DNA of 64,000 bases from Shinisaurus crocodilurus (GCA_021292165.1 CM037876.1:36229075-36293074); one strand, 5' to 3'. Counted from the stretch's first letter, positions 1-10,860 are shown. Program-made: numbers and translations. The notes: generated by a model not told the origin, from the letters alone.

Positions 1-362
1 GACAGATACCTGTGTTAAATGAAAACATACTTCTGAACCTGGCCCTTAATTTCTTAAATGCTAAGACACGCTTTACGGCCGCTCAACAGTATGTGAGATG
101 TTGTGCAGAAGTAGAGCACATGGCTTTGCAAGTAAGAGACCCCTATTTCATTCATTTGGCCTCTCCAGTTCAAATAGCTATTGGTGGTAGCATTGGGAAA
201 GGCCCCTGCCTCAGACCAAGCAGCACAGCCAGGCAGGGCACTCAACTAGATTGACCATTGGTCTGACTCAGATGGTGACAATTCCTTCTCTGCATATGCA
301 GTACTTTTTCTTGAACACTTTGCAAGCTCCCCCTAAACTAAATCTTATTTCTATCTATCGGT
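1..362. other. Unassigned intron sequence
   Basis: No coding signal on either strand and no repeat recognised. It would be a downstream intron of the minus-strand collagen gene. Confidence 0.4.
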
Positions 363-370
363 ATCTAGAT

Positions 371-554
371 CAGGGCTCTCCAACCTTGGGTCCCCAGATG
401 TTTTTGGCCTACAACTCCCAGCATGCCCCAGCCAGCATAGCTGGCTGGGGCATGCTGGGAGTTGTAGGCCAAAAACATAGTCAGCATAGCTGGCTGGGGC
501 ATACTGGGAGTTGTAGGCCAAAAACATCTGGGGACCCAAGGTTGGAGAGCCCTG
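371..554. mobile_element. Fold-back non-autonomous hAT (Charlie-like), with a duplicated arm
   Basis: Terminal inverted repeat CAGGGCTCTCCAACCTTGGG, with its reverse complement at the right end. Flanks are 8-bp repeats ATCTAGAT (363-370) and ATCTAGAG (555-562), one mismatch. The interior is a long hairpin whose right arm, up to the ccaaaaacat motif, is present twice in a row. hAT elements make 8-bp target duplications, and Charlie types favour TCTAGA-like targets. Confidence 0.8.
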
Positions 555-562
555 ATCTAGAG

Positions 563-846
563 AGAGGTAGAGAGGTGATCATCTTCTTAAGAAAATGTGA
601 CCCAATGTGACTAAGATCATGTGGAAAAAGCAGCTGTTTTTGCTCAGACCAGGCAAAGCTTGCCTGACATCCTGAATTTCATGGGATATTTCTTTATTTC
701 ATTGCACCATACTCCATTTTTGACATTTTCATTTGATTCCTGCTGCTTTGTGGGTAGTCTCTTTCTATATTTCCCTCGATAAATGAAATAAGGAGAAGGG
801 AGATGAGTTCCAGAAGTGAACACAAGAGAAAGCAAGAGATCAAGAA

Positions 847-885
<39 letters not shown>

Positions 886-1220
886 GGTTTGTCCATGAAT
901 TGTCCATGTCCATGTATTTCTGCTTATTGTTGATTGTTTATTTCTTTATTTCTTTATAAAAATACAAACAAGTGGGAAAAGGTATAACAATAAAGAGGAA
1001 GAAGGAAAGAGCAATTCTAAGTGAGGATGTGTGTGTCTGAGAGAGAGAGAAGGGAAGTGGTAGATCGCTTTCCACTAGGGTTGTGTGCGGAGCTCGATTG
1101 GGGGTGGTGGAAGTCTGGTGAATTTGCCGGGCTCGACCCCCCGAGCTCCACATGCCTTACCCATTTCAACTCGCGTTCTCGCGAGCCAAGCCAGGGAAGC
1201 GACTTCCAGGTTCCCAGCGC
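563..1220. repeat. Simple repeats in otherwise unassigned intron sequence
   Basis: A (GT)n run followed by (GA)n lies at about 847-886. A shorter GA-rich run is at about 1036-1052. No gene or transposon is recognised in the rest. Confidence 0.6.
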
Positions 1221-1328
1221 TACGTTGTTTACATAGAAAATGGTGTAAAATAGCCACAATTTGCACAAGTTACGCAAATCGCGGCTGCTTTTAACGTATA
1301 TTACACCATTTTCTATGTAAACAATGTA
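1221..1328. repeat. Short fold-back element
   Basis: A 23-bp perfect inverted repeat (TTGTTTACATAGAAAATGG and 4 more bases) pairs 1225-1247 with 1302-1324 around a ~54-bp loop, and extends a few bases with a mismatch. The GC-rich flanks (1070-1500) may be the outer part of the same MITE; I could not define its ends. Confidence 0.6.
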
Positions 1329-1513
1329 GTGCCGGAAACCCGGAGGTTCGGCAAGCACCTCAGCTGGTGCTCTCTTTCAGCCCGGCTCGTCAGGCACGGC
1401 GGCAGTGCTTGCCAAGTGCGCAGCGAGTCGGGTGGAGGGCGGATCGCCCACCCCTACCTTCCACTTCCAAGCGCAGCAGACTTGCACTGGCCAGAGCAGG
1501 GTAACTTACTTTT

Positions 1514-1750
1514 GTATTTATTTATTTATTATATTTATACCCCGCCTTTTTTCCTGCAAGGAACCCAGGGCGGCTTACATAATCCTCCTCCTCTCCATTT
1601 TATCCTCACAACAACCCTGTGAGGTAGGTTAGGCTGAGAGTCAGTGACTGGCCCAAAGTCACCCAGTGAGCTTCATGGCCGAGTGGGGACTTGAACCCAG
1701 ATCTCCTGAGTCCCAGTCCAACACTCTAACCACTGCACCACACTGGCTCT
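1514..1750 (-). mobile_element. tRNA-derived squamate SINE with AATAAATA tail (family A)
   Basis: On the minus strand the element runs AGAGCCAGTGTGG, then a tRNA-like promoter region with an A-box-like stretch and GGTTCAAGTCCC as B box, then the conserved CAGTGACTCTCAGCCTAACC body, then GGAAAAAAGGCGGGGTATAA and an AAATAAATA tail. Related copies lie at 5441, 16745, 19180, 48421 and 58864. The tail suggests an L2-type LINE partner. Confidence 0.85.
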
Positions 1751-1779
1751 GGCAGAATGTATGGTAGACGCTGCCTAGC

Positions 1780-2260
1780 TGGCCATAGGAAAAGTTGGGA
1801 GTCCCAGCTCTGACCTCAGAAAAGCACTCTGAGGTCACAGCTGGGACTCTGACTTCAGAGCGTCGTCCCTCTGCCCTTGCAGCTGGCAAGGTTCTTTCCA
1901 CACCAGCTGCAGCTGCAAAGCTGGAAGACCGACTTCAGAGCTGGCTCTGGGGGTGTGAGGAGCTAGGGTAAAACACTTAGATGGCCGAAATGTCCATCTA
2001 AGTGTTTTGGAGCAGTGTTCTCCAACCTTGGGTCCCCGGATGTTTTTGGCCTACAACTCCCAGCATGCCCCAGCCAGCTATGCCAGCTGGGGCATGCTGG
2101 GAGTTGTAGGCCAAAAACATCCGGGGACCCAAGGTTGGAGAACACTGTTTTGGAGGGTGAAGGAAGCGCAGAGGCAATCTTTGCCTCAGTGCTCCTCCCG
2201 CCTTCCATTGGATGCCCGTAATCCTCTGAGTTCAGAGGGTTATGGGCAGTCACATTGCAT
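1780..2260 (-). mobile_element. Non-autonomous DNA transposon, family X (copy 1)
   Basis: Shares with the copies at 25.7, 32.5, 35.7, 57.5 and 62.9 kb an ordered set of blocks: ataaccctctgaact, gcgcagaggcaatctttgcctc, ctgaggtcacagctgggact and a tctaggtgt-type hairpin. It is interrupted at 2013-2147 by a fold-back hAT. No long ORF. Ends are imprecise. Confidence 0.6.
2013..2147. mobile_element. Fold-back non-autonomous hAT nested in family X
   Basis: Starts CAGTGTTCTCCAACCTTGGG and ends with the reverse complement; almost the whole 135 bp folds into one hairpin. Flanked by exact 8-bp duplications TTTTGGAG (2005-2012 and 2148-2155). It inserted after the family X copy. Confidence 0.9.
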
Positions 2261-2339
2261 CGTGCTGTAAATGGCACAAAAGTGAATTACATATATTATT
2301 ATAAAATTGCCCTTCTAACAGGCTTTACAAAGAACTGAT

Positions 2340-2405
2340 ACTTTCAAATATCAGCTTTCAGAGAGCTTTGGCTATCGGGTGGTATAGAAATGAAATGACA
2401 AAATA
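2340..2405 (+). mobile_element. L2-type LINE 3' end remnant
   Basis: Contains agagagctttggctatcggg and tggtatagaaatgaaat, the same 3' end seen on the L2 fragments at 23.4 and 24.2 kb. Confidence 0.6.
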
Positions 2406-2887
2406 AAGAAAATAGTAATGGATTTAACTTTGCTGTAACTGCATAGAAGTCAGCTGGACAATATATATAATAGTAAAATACTACTGAAGGAACTGTACAT
2501 TCAGTAACTCAACCAAATAGCATTTGGATAAACAAAACTGATATACAAGATGGATGTAGTTTAAGTAATGTTTTAAATTATGATGGAGAAATTATGTCTC
2601 TAGTCAAGAATGTACAAGTTCAATAAACAGATATTCAAACAATGGTTATATTGTCTTCCAGGCATATATTATGAAATTAGTCTTACTTGCTAGATCCTAT
2701 GTAAAGATCTGCTAAGTGAAATACAGAAAATGCATCATTCTGAATTCAACAGAATACACCAGGGAAGGGTGGATTTCCTTAATTCATTAAGAAGTATTCA
2801 GCCACAGACAAAGACAAAGACAGTGGAAAAAAAGCAATGGCTTGAAAGTAATCCATGCATTCCATAAATATATGGTAGGACAGTTAC
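2406..2887. other. Intron 3' of the 27-nt collagen exon
   Basis: AT-rich; no further exon, repeat or regulatory motif identified. Confidence 0.5.
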
Positions 2888-2914
2888 CGGGTAGCCTTTT
2901 CGCCCTGGGTGACC
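2888..2914 (-). CDS. COL25A1: Collagen exon, 27 nt, probable COL25A1
   Basis: Minus strand: acceptor CAACTTACCAG, then 27 nt coding GHPGRKGYP (three Gly-X-Y triplets), then donor GTAACT. It starts and ends in phase 0, matching the end of the 8-nt microexon, so the three exons spell about eight consecutive triplets. The downstream exon is outside the window or too short to recognise; no further collagen-like exon is seen at 1-2887. In human COL25A1 I recall GQPGPQGPP here; in COL23A1 I recall GQSGRDGYP. The paralogue assignment therefore rests mainly on the upstream basic exon. The donor is weaker than GTAAGT, leaving room for alternative splicing, which is common in MACIT collagens. Confidence 0.72.
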
Positions 2915-5440
2915 CTGGTAAGTTGAATGACATGAAATGGAATCATACTCATTAGGTATACATTGAATGATATGTGACCCTACACACATACTTTGCAAAT
3001 TACCAGGGAATGTAACTTTGTATCACTACTGTCTCATTTTACAACTGGGTACATTATCTTACACGATTCACGAAGAAGTGCATTTCTATCAGAATTTATG
3101 TCAGGACTCAGCAAAAGACCATTGGCATTCAAGATTTCCTTCAACCAAAGACTGAAGAATTGTATGCATGTCGACTCCAAAGTAAGTGCCATTTAATTCA
3201 AGGGAATTTAATGTCAAGCAAGTGTGCATAAGATTACAGCTTAGTTACTCATGAGTAAATCACACTGACATCAGTGGTACTTACACACATGTAACTGATG
3301 GTAGGATTTCAGTGGCACCCAAAAGAGTGTCGACCTACTCTCTCCATTCATGCCTATTCAAATGTGTTTATGGTATTTGGGAACACCATTTATATTTACA
3401 GATGAAAAATTCAAAAACAAAAGAGACCAATTAATTTGTGACTTACAGATGTGTTAAAATCAAATTTCTTTTCTGTTTAGTTTAGTAGCTAGAATCAAAT
3501 TTATAACTCAATGCAAGCTGAATTTATATACATTGGACAGTATCCAATGCTGCCCGCATGTCAGCAGGACCCACTGCTGGCATAACAGGAAGCTAACATT
3601 TCCAAAAGCAACCAGAAACAAGCCAAAACTAGCAGAAGGGAACTCCACTGACCTGTCCCATTCTGGAAACAGATGTTCTAGATCATTTCCAGGGTTGCTG
3701 TACGAAGCACTAGCTTCCTGTTGCATCAGAGGTAGATCCCGCTAGCACAATACAAACAGCAAAGGCACTGCGGCAATATTGGTTACTGCCTTTTATATTT
3801 TAGAATGTATAAAAACACACTCAAATTATATATACACTTAAAAAAACATGCCAAATGCTATAACAAGAATTAAAAGACTTACTTTTATTTAAACATCTTT
3901 TATGCCACACAGTTAAAAATTGTTTTAATTAGGAATTTTTGAATACTGACAAAGCAATCCTAGCACGTCATCTCAGAAGTGTCTCAGATAACTGTGTATA
4001 GGATTGCAACCTTATTAACCTCAGACAGGCAATCCCAGCCTATAAATAGGAAATGTGATAGAAAGTAAGAAAGCAAGAAACCATATCTTTTAAATCAAGA
4101 TGCTATCTTCAAGACTATTACCAACACTTCAGTGATTTCACACACATATGCAAAACACCTGTGGTAACCTAGGTTTGCCTAAATGGAATTGCACCTTGAA
4201 CAGGGGTCAACCAAAGTCCACAGTACGCCCTGTTCAACCCACACACAGATACATGCTCTCCTATGATGTGGGACTCAGGTTGCAGCAGGTGCTTTGCAGA
4301 TGAAAGAAAGCCAAACTAAGCCAAACAAACACTTTAGTTACACATCATAAACAATCATAAAGAAGCAGTGATAAATGTGCCTTTTGTATCGAATGGGAGA
4401 ACAGGAGGGAAAAAGATTACCCGAAATTATCTTTTTGGAAGCAAATTTAGGGCGAAATACACCACAGTTACTGTTAATGTCTACTACTGTCTTTGTTTGT
4501 ATTGGAACAGCACTCAGTAGTAGACTTTTCCACTGAATGGATAGCTTGAAGAAAGCTCCTCCCCTACTCACTGGAATACTGCTGTGTCCAAGCAAATCTT
4601 ATCTATCGTGGTTCTGCCCACTACAGGATAGAGCTTCAGCCAATATTCCCCAGCTTTAAAGAAGAGGAAGGAATGATGGATAGTCTTCTGAATTATTTCA
4701 TAGTGTAGCACTGTGAGAAGGCAGGATTTACCAAGTGGAGCAGCAAGCTCTCACAGCCACGATACTCTTAATCATACCAAAACCCTCTAGGGGGGAATTC
4801 TGGCAAATAGAAGTTCCAATTATGACCAAGTAATTCTCATTGACATTTAGTATCATAATAAAATAATAATAATCTTATCTTGACATCACTGACCCCAAAA
4901 CAGTCTGATTTTACTTGAGTAAGACTAGCTGCATATCCAGAAGTTACATGTTGTCCTCAGATAAAGCCTGTTCACTCGTAATAGTAAATGTATATAAGTT
5001 TGGCCTGGTTCATACAAAAAATGGACCAACAATGCAGGTTCTAGGTTTTGAGGAGCCCTTGAGGAAGATGGTCTCTGTGGATCTCATCCCTCTCCTCACC
5101 ACTGTTGCCACTGCCCATTCTCGTGCTTCCCTCTGGACCCAATCTGCACCACCTCCCAGAGGAAGAGGTAAGGTATACAGCGGTTACTGCACCTTCTCCT
5201 TACTCCTTTAACTGTTCAATTGCTCAGTGAGGGCAGGTGAATAGGCAGAAACAACTAGCAGGATAGCTAGAAGGCTTGGCCTTAGAAAGTGCTCAATGAT
5301 GCCAACCCCTGCTACAAGTTCTGCTAATTCACATCCCATGATGGAGTGGTGCACCATCTCCACTACACACTTCCCATAATGTAGGCATGGTGTGATCCGG
5401 CTTGTGTGATATTTCTCATCTTTTAATCACACAAATTAAA
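2915..5440 (-). other. Intron between 27-nt and 8-nt collagen exons (first part)
   Basis: No coding signal. 3220-3310 and 3950-4010 carry faint remnants of the reptile repeat containing 'taggattgcaacct'. The rest is unassigned. Confidence 0.5.
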
Positions 5441-5694
5441 AGAGCCAGCGTAGTGCATTGGTTAGGGTGTTGGACAGGGACTCAGGAGATCCGGGTTCTA
5501 GTCCCCACTTGGCCATGAAGCTCACTGGGTGATTTTGGGCCAGTGACGGACTCTCAGCCTAACCTACCTCACAGGTTTGTTGTGAGGATAAGATGGAAAG
5601 GAGGAAGATTATGTAAGCCGCCTTGGGTTCCTTGGAGGAAAAAAGGCGGGATATAAATATAATAAACAAACAAACAAACAAATAAATAATAAAT
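5441..5694 (+). mobile_element. tRNA-derived SINE, family A
   Basis: Begins AGAGCCAGCGTAGTGCATTGG, has GGGTTCTAGTCCCC as the B-box region, the body ACTCTCAGCCTAACCTACC, and ends GGCGGGATATAAATATAAT followed by AAACAAACA and AAATAAATAA. Full length, plus strand, inside the collagen intron. Confidence 0.88.
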
Positions 5695-6086
5695 TAGGTC
5701 ATCATACCATTAAATCATAAGTTACAGATGTACAAGAAGGGTGCATCCCTACACCTCCACCAGGGATGGGAATTGGCATGCCCATTTTTTGTATGAACTG
5801 GCCCCAAACAATACCAAAACAGATGCTAATTAGCACAGGAAACAAAATCAGATTACTTGCTGTTCTGTTCTAAAATGTTATTTCCAGTACTGATGTAAAA
5901 TGTTTAGCTTTAAAATGTTGTTTTTAAAAAGCAAGACAAGTGTTTTGAAAAATTTGTTGGGGTTTCACACGCTTTTTAGATTGTATGTGGTACATTTATT
6001 ATATTAGTCATTTACCAGTTTTTAAAATACTTTCTGCCCCATTCTTGAAAACGTAGAAGATCCAATAGTATATCAGTTGTACTTAC

Positions 6087-6094
6087 AGGAGGTC
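6087..6094 (-). CDS. COL25A1: 8-nt collagen microexon (Gly-Pro-Pro), probable COL25A1
   Basis: Minus strand: a long pyrimidine tract (TTTGTCTTTCTTTTC) ends in CACAG, then GACCTCCT, then a consensus donor GTAAGT. The eight bases take the G left over from the 45-nt exon to give GGA CCT CCT (Gly-Pro-Pro) and end exactly in phase 0. The next collagen exon (2888-2914) is read from phase 0. Without these 8 nt the two flanking exons would be out of frame, so the microexon is needed for the reading frame. Intron lengths are 2195 bp upstream and 3172 bp downstream. The reading rests on splice signals and phase only; transcript data would settle it. Confidence 0.66.
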
Positions 6095-8289
6095 CTGTGA
6101 AAAGAAAAGAAAGACAAATATATGTAAGTTTATGAAGGCCAGAAAATTATTTGTATACAATATCCAGACATGGTCACTCTGATTGCATCAGAGTCATACA
6201 GATTATTTTTGACAGAAACATGATCAGTGGTATTCTCATTCGTCTCATGCAATATAAAAGATTACTAATTTGCATCATCCCAAGTCATCTCATATTAATA
6301 TATTATCTATATCTACCCAGTTTTTATTACAAATGCAATTCTGCAACCATTGTATGCTGACTTGTGGTAACTCCCCTCCCGACACTTTCACCCTTTAGCA
6401 TTTAGCTTTAGCAACAAGGCAGAACTGCTTGGATCTACATTTGTTGCCTTCTACCTTGGCAAAACAGGCAAGTTCAATTAGTCCCATAACTACACCAAAC
6501 TTTATTTTATTCTCTCCTACTTTCTAGGCCCACTTATAAAATGTTCCCTGTTAAAAATGTCACACTTTGTGAAGCAATATTGGCACATTTTTCCAATTAT
6601 TTACACTCAAAAGGTTTTTGTACAACCGTCCTCGAGAACATTATCAAAGGTCTGCAAATCACATCTAATATTTCTTTCAGGCTTATTAAGAGGAGCAGCT
6701 GTAGCCATCAAATCAATGACTTTTCATTAGCTTTTATGTTTCCCTTTTTCTTCTGACTCAAGCGCATTGCAAAGGGGGCATATAACAGCAGCAGCTGTCC
6801 TTGAAGTTTGCTTTAAATATGGTTAGGCTTTCCTTTTAACAATGTGATTTTATTGTATAGTTAACTGAAGTAATTTCTTGATTCTGGTAAGTGGTCCTAA
6901 CGAGAATTTTAATGTATGGGGGGGGGGGGTTCTACCAGAATGCAAATTAGTTTCTTTTGTTAATAATGTCATATGTTATGATACTTCAATGCTACTGAAA
7001 TGTTACATCAAAATCACAGTGGATACATTCACATGTAACGCTAAACAATGGTTCAGCATTACAAGGACAAACCTCAGCAACCTTGTCTTCTGGATCAACC
7101 AGAGGGATGAGATCAAAAGCTTCTATTTTCCATTTTGGATTAACCATATTTTAGCATATGTGTGAACCCTAAAGTATTGTTAATCGTAACTATGGTTTGT
7201 TGAAAAAATCCAGCTTCATAAACTACATTTTGATGCAACTTTTGCTGATTCTCCCTTCCTCCTGAAGCCACCTGTGCCACATTTAATGTTATTTCAAAGG
7301 GTCCGCCAATCCTCTGGAGCAGAGTTTTGGGGAGGGGTGCTCAAAGGACTGCAGGGGGAGCAGGAATCAAAACTTGAGAGCACCCCAATCCATGAAAAGA
7401 ACTTCACTCACAGAACTCCATTCCTCAAACTCTCAGTACATTCCAATGGTTATAGCCCTTCACAAAATACGTTTAAAGTATGAGTTTGCTATATCTGTAT
7501 TTTGTATTTGGTTTACTTGCTTTATTTTAATGTGTTTTATGATTATTTTCTTTTTCTTTTTAAAAGCTACTTTGTAAAATAATCACTTTTAAAAGTCATT
7601 ATAAATAATTATCGTAGATAAATACCTACACAGCAACATTCTGGCTAGGAAGTATCAAATGTTAATTTGAAGTTGTATGCAGAGGATTACAATGGCTTGG
7701 ATCCAAAGAATACTTATTGGAAAGAAAAATATATTTATTGGTGCTCATATTGGTGCTCTTTCATGGACTCTTGTGGAAATGTTAGCGGAAGACTTCTCAG
7801 AGTGCAGCACTTCAGTATACTGTGTGGGTTGCACTGCAGTATGAAAAACATGGTCACCAAAGAAGGTACAAGCTGTAGCATATAAAATAGTAGGCCATAA
7901 AAAGGCCTTGTGCAAGAGCTTGTACAAGGCCTTGTGGAAGAACTTGAACAAATAAAAGGTCTCTAAATTTGACATAATTTCTTTTCATGAAGTGCTCTTC
8001 TTCTAAGTCAGAAATAGCCTTTCCATGAGCAGACAAGGCTTTCCACTAGTGGAAAACCACTTTTGAGTCCAAGCCAATATGTCTCCCTAGATTCTAGGGC
8101 CTAGAAAATAATTTACTTTCTTTCCTCAATAGTCTCTCAAATCTCATTGAACCTAGTTGTGTGCAAAATGTAAGCATATAGGCATCAGTGAGTCAAAGTA
8201 TCAGCAAACATGTTTTCACAAAATGAACCAGATGCTGAGAAAAACACACACACAAATCAGGAGTATTACTTTTAAATCTAAAAACTTAC
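6095..8289 (-). other. Intron between 8-nt and 45-nt collagen exons
   Basis: 2195 bp on the minus strand. A run of ten or more G lies at about 6918-6928. 7020-7215 holds 'aaacctcagcaaccttg' and 'ggattaaccat' motifs related to the AACCATGG repeat at 37.6 kb. No other exon found. Confidence 0.55.
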
Positions 8290-8334
8290 CAATCTCTCCT
8301 CTTCTTCCCCGCTTACCTCGTTTACCAGGAGGAC
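8290..8334 (-). CDS. COL25A1: Collagen exon, 45 nt, probable type XXV collagen alpha-1
   Basis: Minus-strand exon. A pyrimidine-rich tract ending in TTTTCAG precedes it and GTAAGT follows it. It enters in phase 1 and leaves in phase 1. With the split glycine codons it reads GPPGKRGKRGRRGEIG, strict Gly-X-Y triplets. A length of 45 nt is a classic fibril-type unit (multiple of 9). The very basic KRGKRGRRGE run matches what I remember of the start of the first collagenous domain of COL25A1, a type II transmembrane MACIT collagen (CLAC precursor) whose shed ectodomain binds heparin and amyloid. COL23A1 has a similar but less basic run. The exon contains an internal GTAAGC that could act as a cryptic donor. 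The upstream exon was not found; its intron would exceed 55 kb. That this is a collagen exon is nearly certain; the gene name is inferred. Confidence 0.78.
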
Positions 8335-9174
8335 CTGAAAAGCAAACAGTTCCTGATTTGTAACTGTGCAGTTTAATGAAAAGTGGCTTAGTACATACAT
8401 AATTGGAATGCAGTCAAAAGTAACACCGAGCATGGGGAATCAAAGGCATCAAGGCTCAACCAAAAACTTGTCCATTTCAAATAGTTCTTCCAGATAACAA
8501 TCTTTCCTGTCCCCTCCTCAGACAAAAAGCTGTGAAGGCATTTGACAAAATCCATTGCGCTATTTAATTTATCCCCGTGTGCAATGTGGCTTGCCTGACA
8601 GATGTGCAGTGCAAGAATATACATGTTTACTTGGAAGTAACTCCCATTGAGTCCAATTGCACTTACTTCCAGGTAAGTGTGCATACAACTGCAGCCTTAC
8701 ACAGTAATAACAACTGTACAAATAATGTCTCACAGGTTTATTTAATAATAATATTTCTTTAAAACATTATTTCTATTGTGCTGTACAGGATAAAGCATAC
8801 AATTAACAATGAACAAACCTTGACTGCAGGGCTTACAATCTTTATAAACAAACACATGTGGAAAAGGAAAAAAGAATTGAATTAGGAAGGCAATTGAGGA
8901 AGAGAGGCACAGTTAAAATCTCAGCGAATTAGAGAAGGCCTGGGGAAAGAGCTATGGCATCTTGAGGTATGGACTGAAGTGGATTCTGTTTTTTTATAGT
9001 TCTCTAAATCAAAGAATAATAACCAATGGCTTTGTGTTAAAAGCTTTTGCTTTGCATAGAGATACATTCAATGTCTGCTCATCTTCATTTCTAGTTGACC
9101 TCATGTTGAAGCCACTAGCGTGTGCAATCAGCACATATAATGTGATATAATGTGATATAATCCATTAGTGTGTG
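8335..9174 (-). other. Start of the large upstream collagen intron
   Basis: 8580-8700 has a 'ttacttggaagtaactcccattg' fold-back remnant typical of reptile DNA. 8720-8950 resembles an antisense L2 3' untranslated region, low confidence. A ~50-bp unit ending 'gtgtgcaatcag' begins at about 9115. Confidence 0.45.
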
Positions 9175-9329
9175 CAATCAGGCAGAGGTGGTGTTAGGGG
9201 GTGGCCCACTAGGGTTGGTGCCCTAAATCTTTCACTTGGAGCCCCAAATCTCTGGGAGGCCATCTGCCCCACCACCCTGCTGTCCATGGGCACTTGCTAA
9301 AATAAAGTTACAGGAGCCCTGATTATTTC

Positions 9330-10330
9330 TGTTTGTTTGTTTGTTTATTTATTTATTATATTATACTCTGAGTGATGTACAGTCCAATAAAACACAAGAG
9401 GGGGGGAAACACACCAGGGCTGGATTAAGAGCATTATGGGCCTGGTGCTGAGGAGGGCGCGTGGCTGAAGAGGGCGCAGAAACGCTGCGCTCCTCTTTGC
9501 TGCCGCTGCGCCGCCCCCGCCAGGCCTCCGCCTCCCCACCCTCCCGCCCGCCCGCTGGCCGCCGCCGCCGCACCCTCCCGTCCCGCTCGCCACTGCGCCT
9601 CCCCCGCCCTCCCGCTCGCTGCCGCTGCGCCTCCCGCCGCCGCCGCCATCACCACCCCCCCGACCCCCCCGCCACCTACCTTCTCCGTGTCGTGTCGCTT
9701 CCGGAGCCCCGCCCGCATTGTTTTGGCGGGAGGAACCAGGGCAACAGGGCTTAAACAGCCCTGTTGCCATGGTTTCCCCGGCAAAAAACAGCGCGGGGGT
9801 CCCGTCGCGTCACTTCCTCCTTCTCCTCGGCGGCGGCAGCGGCGGCAGCAGTAGCAGCCGCCGCCGCCAGGGCGGGGGGAAGGTAGGTTGGTGGTGGCGG
9901 CGCAGGGTGTGTTTTTTTTGCAGAGCAGGGCTGCTTTGGAGAGGGGGGGCGCCAAACTGCCCTGCACCGGTCCTGATTGTGGGCCTATTTTGGGGTAGGG
10001 GCCTGGAGCTGCAGCTCCAATAGCCCCTATCTTAATCCAGCCCTGAAACACACACACACACAGAGTATAAAACACAATTAAAAACAGTACAAAACTTAAA
10101 AATCCTAACCCACCCCATATTCCCGCCTGAAAAGCCACGTTTTTAATGCCCAGCGGAAGCTAATCAAGGAAGGGGCATGGCGGAGGTCACTGGGGAGAGA
10201 GTTCCATAAATTGGGGGCTGCCACAGAAAAGGCCCTGCTCCTAGTCTCCACCAGCCTGGTTTCTCTGGCTGATGGGACAGGGAGAAGGCCGTCCATGGCA
10301 GATCTTGTTGAGCGGCCTACTTGATGTTGT
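9330..10330 (-). mobile_element. L2-type LINE 3' end, interrupted by a hAT
   Basis: The minus strand at 10105-10296 codes RAFSVAAPNLWNSLPSDLR and further L2 ORF2 C-terminal residues (LKTWLF). It is followed by the 3' untranslated region with 'gactgtacatcactcagagt' and a TAAATAAATAAA tail at 9340-9358. A hAT splits it at 9415-10045. Confidence 0.75.
9415..10045. mobile_element. CpG-rich non-autonomous hAT
   Basis: TIR CAGGGCTGGATTAAGA at the left and its reverse complement at the right. Flanked by exact 8-bp AAACACAC at 9407-9414 and 10046-10053. The 631-bp interior is very rich in CCG/CCGCC and CpG on both arms. No credible ORF: the overlapping long ORFs are GC-driven and proline/arginine/glycine rich. 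Confidence 0.88.
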
Positions 10331-10860
10331 TGTATCTGATCTCCCTCGTAGGGATGTTGGTGAGCAGCCCGTCAGACAGGAGCAAGGCCCAAACTGGGCC
10401 TGCTCGTGTCCATGCGGGCTCTCAGCCACCCGCGCGGGCTCTACCTGCAGGCTGGACGCGACGGAGCAGTTCCGGTGGCAGCGGACTCGGGCGGAGGCTG
10501 TGGCGGTGGCGGAGGCAGCAGCACGCAGGGGACCGGCAGGTAGGATGGCGGCGGGGGGGGGCCTGCAGTGGCAGCAGCAGCGGGGGGCTGGGGGGTCCTC
10601 TGGTGGGATCGGGCCACCGCTGCTGCGGAGGGCTGAGCCACGGAGAACTTCGGGCCCAGGTAGGGCCCGAAGTACATCCCTATGGATTAGCTGGATTTTT
10701 GCCCACATGTGCTTCACCTCCTGCTGCCCCCTCCTTCTGCCTGAGGTTTTTTTCTGAAATCAAATGCCCTCCACTCCCCTTTTTACAAATAGGGGTGCCC
10801 TTAGGAGACAGGGACCTTTAAAGACACACACAAAGAGAGACTCTAGAGCATATGCACATT
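10331..10860. other. GC-rich interior of the outer hAT composite
   Basis: Contains many GGC/GCAGC triplets and the inverted pair ttcgggcccaggtagggcccgaa (10649-10671). The overlapping ORFs on both strands look compositional. No conserved domain seen. Confidence 0.5.

Noticed and set aside
5140..5172. 'cctcccagaggaagag|gtaagg' looks like a plus-strand exon end
   Set aside because: Opposite to the collagen gene, no acceptor, and the frame lacks Gly-X-Y periodicity.
9345..10138. Long overlapping ORFs (141-234 codons) on both strands
   Set aside because: They come from the CpG/CCG-rich hAT interior and part of an L2 antisense; low-complexity Gly/Arg/Ala/Pro with no domain.
10241..10821. Overlapping 158-, 161- and 166-codon ORFs
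   Set aside because: GC-driven frames across transposon sequence on both strands; no family motif.
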